This document shows, in pieces, positions 57,853 through 64,000 of a DNA stretch of 64,000 nucleotides. Both the position numbers and the translations under genes were made by a program. Under the pieces are notes generated by a model that had not been told where the DNA came from, ran no database searches, and was given only the letters and a program-made list of their open reading frames with translations. Each line of letters starts with the position of its first letter. The stretch's first letter is position 1. Source of the stretch: Ceraceosorus guamensis (Eukaryota > Basidiomycota > Exobasidiomycetes > Ceraceosorales > Ceraceosoraceae); NCBI RefSeq assembly GCF_003144195.1, contig NW_020290057.1, positions 39,059 through 103,058 on the forward strand. The letters are read 5' to 3'.

Positions 57853-58340
57853 GGCCGGTCACGCGTTGATGCATTGCGAGACGATTCAGACAATTCCACT
57901 ACTGTCAATCAGATGCTCGTCTCGCGAGGCCCGCGAGTCTGTTTGATCTTGTTTGCTGTGTCTTGACAAATCGCTACAGCGCTTCCCACGGTGCTGTTCG
58001 AGCGTGTAAACGCGAAAGGCAGGGCAGCGTCCAAGCGAGACCTGCAGTGGACCAGAAAAGAAAGTTCTGCGCAGCTTCTCTTTACATGTCTGATGGCGCT
58101 TTCGAAAGGCGGGGGAAAGAAGAAGTCATGAATCTCGCATTCGATAGGCAGTCAGATCCGAGGGTAGTCTTGTGCGCTTTGGTACATGAAATATTGTGCC
58201 CTTAAGTACGAGTATTCATGGTGTCTGATCGGTCTCGAGACGAGCAGCCGGTCCTATTGTATCCGTCGTGCAGCAGCTGAGCCGGCGTCTTTGACAACGA
58301 GGATAGCAACGTTTGGAAGAGCGTTACAAAACAACAGCTC
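57853..58340. other. Spacer between convergent CLF1 and BUD13
   Basis: 488 bp; no gene or RNA recognised. Confidence 0.5.
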
Positions 58341-59392
58341 TCAGTAATCTCTTCTCTTCCTGTCCTCTCTTTCATTTCGAGCTCTAAAGTACTTTGCCTC
58401 GAACCCGTTGCCTCTGTCAACCCCGTCCCAGCGGTAGCCCGGCAAAATGCCAAAGCGATTGGGTGGAGGTCGAGGTCCCTTGTACTTTGGTTTTTGAGGC
58501 CCTTCTTCTCTCTTCTTGGTCAGAAATCTCAGAGCTGGATCGTCTGCTCTCTCAACGGACTTGAGCTCAGCGTTGCGAGATAAGTCATCCGCTCCTCTGT
58601 AAAAGTGAAGCGTGAAATCGACCAGCATAAGCCTGGGCGCCGAGCTTGTTGCATGACAGGAAATTGCGCTCACCTAGCAAAGTTCTCCATGCCGACCAGT
58701 CGCTCCCTTTCCCTAGCTTCTTTTTGCATCTTCTTTTGAACCTCTCCCACATTCCACATGCCCTTCTCCCTTTCTTTCTTTTCGCTTTCGACCTCCTCCC
58801 TCTTCCTCTTCGCTTCTTCCTCTTTCAGATCCATTTTTCGGCCCGAAGAGTCACGGTAGACTGTCTCTTCCTGCTCGACATTGGGTCTTTTCCGAAAAGT
58901 GTCAGGTTCCGAGTTACCTGACTGGACCTCTCCTTGCAGAGCTTTAGCTCGCGCTTCTTCTTCTCGGGCCAGACGCTCTGCTTTCATCTCCTCGCGCGAT
59001 TTGAGACCAGCTTTGAATTGAGGCTTGGAAGGACCCGCAGATGCAGGTGATCCTCGCGCATCGTTGGCATCTGCGGCGGAAGTTTCTGCATCCACCTCGC
59101 TCTGAGACGTCTCAGCTTTCGTTTGACCTAGCCTGGACCACTTTCTCCTCTGCGAAGCCGCATCATCCACCACGACGGCTTGCAAGTCATCCTCATCTCT
59201 GCTTCCCTTCCAGCTCTCGTCCTCTGCAGACGTGAACTTGAGACCTTCCTGATCCGCCGCGTCATTTGCACGCCGCTTTTTGCGCTTCCTTTTGGTCCCT
59301 TCGCCATCGACTGAACGAGCTAGGATGGCGTCCGCTTTGGGTCCGGAGAGATAGCGCGAAGCCAGGTATGCTTGTAAATTTGGATCGGGCAT
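58341..59392 (-). CDS. BUD13: BUD13/CWC26, RES complex splicing factor
   Basis: Part of the RES (retention and splicing) complex with Snu17 and Pml1, acting in activated spliceosomes and nuclear pre-mRNA retention. Exons are 59392-58674 and 58596-58341 (324 aa), GT-AG and in phase. The N-terminal [17 protein letters not shown] is the family's start. The middle is charged and disordered (KRKRKKRR). The conserved C-terminal half has [46 protein letters not shown] and the signature [20 protein letters not shown], then [14 protein letters not shown]. Length is normal for fungi. Confidence 0.94.
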
Positions 59393-59691
59393 TTTGCAGC
59401 GTGAGCCTCAGAGGAAGGGATGTTTGAGGGAGTGTAGTGCAGAATCTACAAAGAGTTCGAGCGGGTCAGCGAGTGCGCAAGCCGCGCAAAGTGATGGTGG
59501 AGAGAAGAAGAGCTTCCCCTGTATGCGATCGCTGTTAACATGTAGCCTCGCCAAACGAACCCATGCAGCATGAATCGTAGACCGAAAGGGCAGATACGGA
59601 GGCGCTCAAAAGAGTGAACGATGTTGTTGGCCAAGCAGTGAAAAGGCTCAGTCGAGCCTTGCGACTCGAGAACCTCCCGTCGCACGTACAA
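59393..59691. promoter_or_regulatory. BUD13 promoter side
   Basis: About 300 bp between BUD13 and the small orphan gene; no motif recognised. Confidence 0.4.
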
Positions 59692-60158
59692 TCACGCAGA
59701 ATAGACGGAGTGCGCGACGGACTTGGCCGAATTGTCTGGCGACAGCTGAGGGGTCCGGAGAGACTTGGGGGGACTGGGCCTGCTTGATGCCCATGCCCAT
59801 TCCCTGCAGGACTCAGCAAGCGAGTGCCACTCACCTTCTCTGTGAGCCTCATCAGCGAGCTCTCCTTTGCTGTCGACTTCGAGGACGAGATGCCGGCTCG
59901 CAATGCTAATCCAGATCTGTAAAGACCCTTTGCGCAGCAATCTGAGCGAGTGGCTGCGCGCAGAGGAGCGGCTCGGCTCTGCGCAAGCTCAGCTGATCAT
60001 GCCGTCTCGGACCTTGTTCAGGTCGTTCAGCACCTTTTGCTCCTCGCGCTGAGCATAGGAGTATGATACGTTTGCTGGTGACACAATACTCCCCACCGCC
60101 ACCAGCACAGATGGGTTGAGTTGAAGGCTTGGACGACTTGACCAGCATGGATATTCAT
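59692..60158 (-). CDS. Small orphan protein, 91 aa
   Basis: Not recognised. Exons 60158-60034, 59941-59835 and 59735-59692 join in phase; introns are 92 and 99 nt, typical for the window. The most convincing part is exon 2, SIASRHLVLEVDSKGELADE, joined to AHREDNSAKSVAHSVYSA before the stop. Exon 1 (MNIHAGQVVQAFNSTHLCWW) is less sure: an alternative frame over the same bases is also open (SYSYAQREEQKVLNDLNKVR). A small mitochondrial protein is possible but unproven. Confidence 0.36.
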
Positions 60159-61320
60159 GCGACCTGCCGAGCCTGATGATCGAGAAGCTACTGCCTGCTT
60201 CGCACAGAGGCATGCATGGTTTGAAATCGAGGTGGAGAGACGCGCCAAAGGCCAGTGGGAAGCGGACGGTTGACTCGTGATTGCTTGAAGCCACGTGGCT
60301 CTATCTAAAAAGACCCGAGGGCGAGTGCGATGTGAGGCCACGCTCTAGCTCAATCAATCAAGAAGATGCTGCTGCTGCTGCTGCTGATGCTGCTGCACAA
60401 ACAGCAGTTTGAGTCAGAGTCACCCTTTAGCGCGCAGCCAGCGTAATCTTGCGGGTCTCGAGAGTGGCGAGATGCCGACACTCTGCTGTTCGGGGCTGTG
60501 CGGCTGTAGCCACCAGCTATATAGGATGCTGCATGGGGATGTTGCCAGCGCGCGCTCACCGCCACGCGTACGCGTCCGCGTTTGCGCGCCCGCCGCGCGG
60601 TTGTCATTGCTGCATGCATGCATGCATGCTTGCTTGCTGGCCAGCACACGCGCGCGGCCGTGCGCTGGTGGGCTGGTGGGCTTTTGGGTGCAACCGCACA
60701 GCCGCGCTGACAGCACGGCTGGCGCTGTTTGGGATGCTGGATGACTTGACTGACCTTCTCGTTCGTGCGCGCCCTGTGCATGCATGCATGCATATCCATA
60801 TATGATGCAGCAGCGCCAGCGTGCGAGAGCGCCACTCGCGACTGTGACTGTGACTGCTGTGCCGTGCCGCGCCGCGCCGCGCGTGCGCCCATGGTGCGTG
60901 CGCACATCAGCGAGATGCTCTCTCGCGCGCGCTCAAAGGGGCTGCTGGCCTGGCCTGGCCTGGCCGTCTGCGTCTGCTGCTGTCTTTGCGCTGAGCTTGG
61001 CTTGCCTTGCCTTGGCTTGCCTTGCCTTGCCTTGCCTTGCCTTGCCTTGCCTTGCCTTGCCTTGCCTTGCCTTGCGTGGATGGGATGGCATGGCCCATCC
61101 GCGCCGTTTGTTTAGTTTGATTGGGATCCTGACTGCTGCTAAGCACCGAGCTGAGGCGATTCTCTTCCCAACCACACCCCACTTGCGGACTCGTTGATCC
61201 TACCACCATCCTGACGTCTTGCCCTTGCGCATTTGAAGCTTTTGCGCTCGACCTCTACCACCTTCCACAAACGTCCTTCTTACTCTTCTCTCACACCCCA
61301 ACCAAGTCACAGAAGTCAAC
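60159..61320. promoter_or_regulatory. Upstream region of actin with microsatellites
   Basis: No supported gene. It carries GCAT runs (about 60610-60630 and 60777-60792), a CTG run (60368-60390) and a (CCTTG)n array. The last ~120 bp before the ATG are pyrimidine-rich, as in highly expressed fungal genes. Confidence 0.55.
61000..61075. repeat. (CCTTG)n pentanucleotide array
   Basis: About 14 units with one variant near the start, 245-320 bp upstream of the actin ATG. Confidence 0.9.
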
Positions 61321-63299
<1,979 letters not shown>

Positions 63300-64000
63300 G
63301 CGCCACATCGACTTTCACATTGGTCAATAGGCTGCTCTTGCTGCTGTTGCTCGACGTAGCTGGCGCGGAATGGTGGCGTTGCTGTCCTGTGCGTCCTCGA
63401 CTGCATGGTGGTGTGACACACTCGAGTGCTCTCTGTCCTGCTCCCCTTCCCAAGCCACACCTTCGTCTTTTCCTCCCTGAAATCCACCTCACGAAATGGC
63501 AATGTCGATTGAATGAAGTACAAATGGCGGCCGTAGTGTGTCTTTTGGTGCACCACGCACGGTCACAGTAGTGAGAGGTAGCGTCGTGAAGCGGGAGCTT
63601 GGGACATGCTCGCTCTGCCCAGCCTCTCTGATCCACAAATAGATCTCCGCGTGTACTTCGACATCGTCGCGAGGGGCGGAACGTGCATTGGGCGAGATCC
63701 TAGGCCGAGCCTCGATTTGGGAGGGGGGACAAGGACGAGGAGCGCATCATGACGGATTGAAAAAGAAAGTGCTTGGGGGAGGGGGGGGAACTCCTGAAGT
63801 GTGGGAGAAGACTTTGTGGATAATGAACTGCAGAGAGCTTCTTTGATGATGATGGGGGATGAGAGATGAGAGGACAGAAGGCGGAGCCCCATTTGCGAAG
63901 GGGCTTCTCGACCCTCGAAAGGGGACAAAGCTGGAGATGTTTCGTTTTTCTTTTTCTTTCTCTCTTGAGGAAGGGAGAAAGGGGAGAGGGAAGTGAGGGG
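63300..64000. other. Actin 3' region to window end
   Basis: Probable 3' UTR, then G-rich and CT-rich sequence near the right edge. No gene recognised. Confidence 0.5.

Overview
The window is nuclear DNA of a basidiomycete fungus, most likely from the smut lineage (Ustilaginomycotina, perhaps Exobasidiomycetes). Three things point there. The genes are compact and intron-rich, with short introns (50-190 nt, one of 321 nt) that nearly all start GTGAGT/GTAAGT and end CAG/TAG. The proteins are fungal in type (PMT4, RIC1, NNR2, CLF1). The promoters are full of short GATTCACGA / TCGTGAATC words. No bacterial, organellar or viral sequence was recognised. All gene models were built by hand by joining reading frames across splice sites and checking that the phases close. 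The assignment to a lineage is an inference.

Layout. Block 1 (1-32.4 kb) is gene-dense: a USP-type deubiquitinase (-, runs off the left edge), a DHA1-like MFS transporter (-), a giant ELP2 gene (+), a TFIIIC triple-barrel subunit (-), RIC1 (+), NAD(P)HX dehydratase (-), an SV2/sugar-porter-like MFS transporter (-), UTP21 (+) and a TTI2-like gene (+). A gene-poor island (32.4-46.1 kb) follows. It has a 225-N assembly gap, decayed open frames, two diverged copies of an unrecognised coding repeat, and one spliced orphan gene ending in a Glu-Trp tail. Block 2 (46.1-64 kb) is dense again: a mitochondrial carrier (+), COX17 (-, two small exons), PMT4 (+), PPM1 (-), CLF1 (+), BUD13 (-), a small orphan gene (-) and actin (+).

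Main discovery candidate. The ELP2 gene (7853-12479, 1406 codons closed by a stop as modelled across five exons) carries a complete CAB4-type phosphopantetheine adenylyltransferase inside the variable loop of the Elp2 propeller protein. The insert includes the CAB4 N-terminal domain, the HxGH motif and the STxIR motif. Elp2 sequence is clear on both sides, and neither junction coincides with an intron. Elongator uses acetyl-CoA to modify wobble uridines, and CAB4 makes the precursor of CoA. The fusion would therefore place a CoA-synthesis enzyme on an acetyl-CoA-consuming complex.

Functional themes. Most of the genes are housekeeping: tRNA modification and CoA synthesis (ELP2-CAB4), Pol III transcription (TFIIIC), ribosome assembly (UTP21), splicing (CLF1 and BUD13 side by side), metabolite repair (NNR2), vesicle traffic (RIC1), PIKK assembly (TTI2), O-mannosylation (PMT4), PP2A methylation (PPM1), copper delivery to cytochrome oxidase (COX17) and cytoskeleton (ACT1). 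Several neighbours are convergent with very short spacers (RIC1/NNR2, PMT4/PPM1, CLF1/BUD13).
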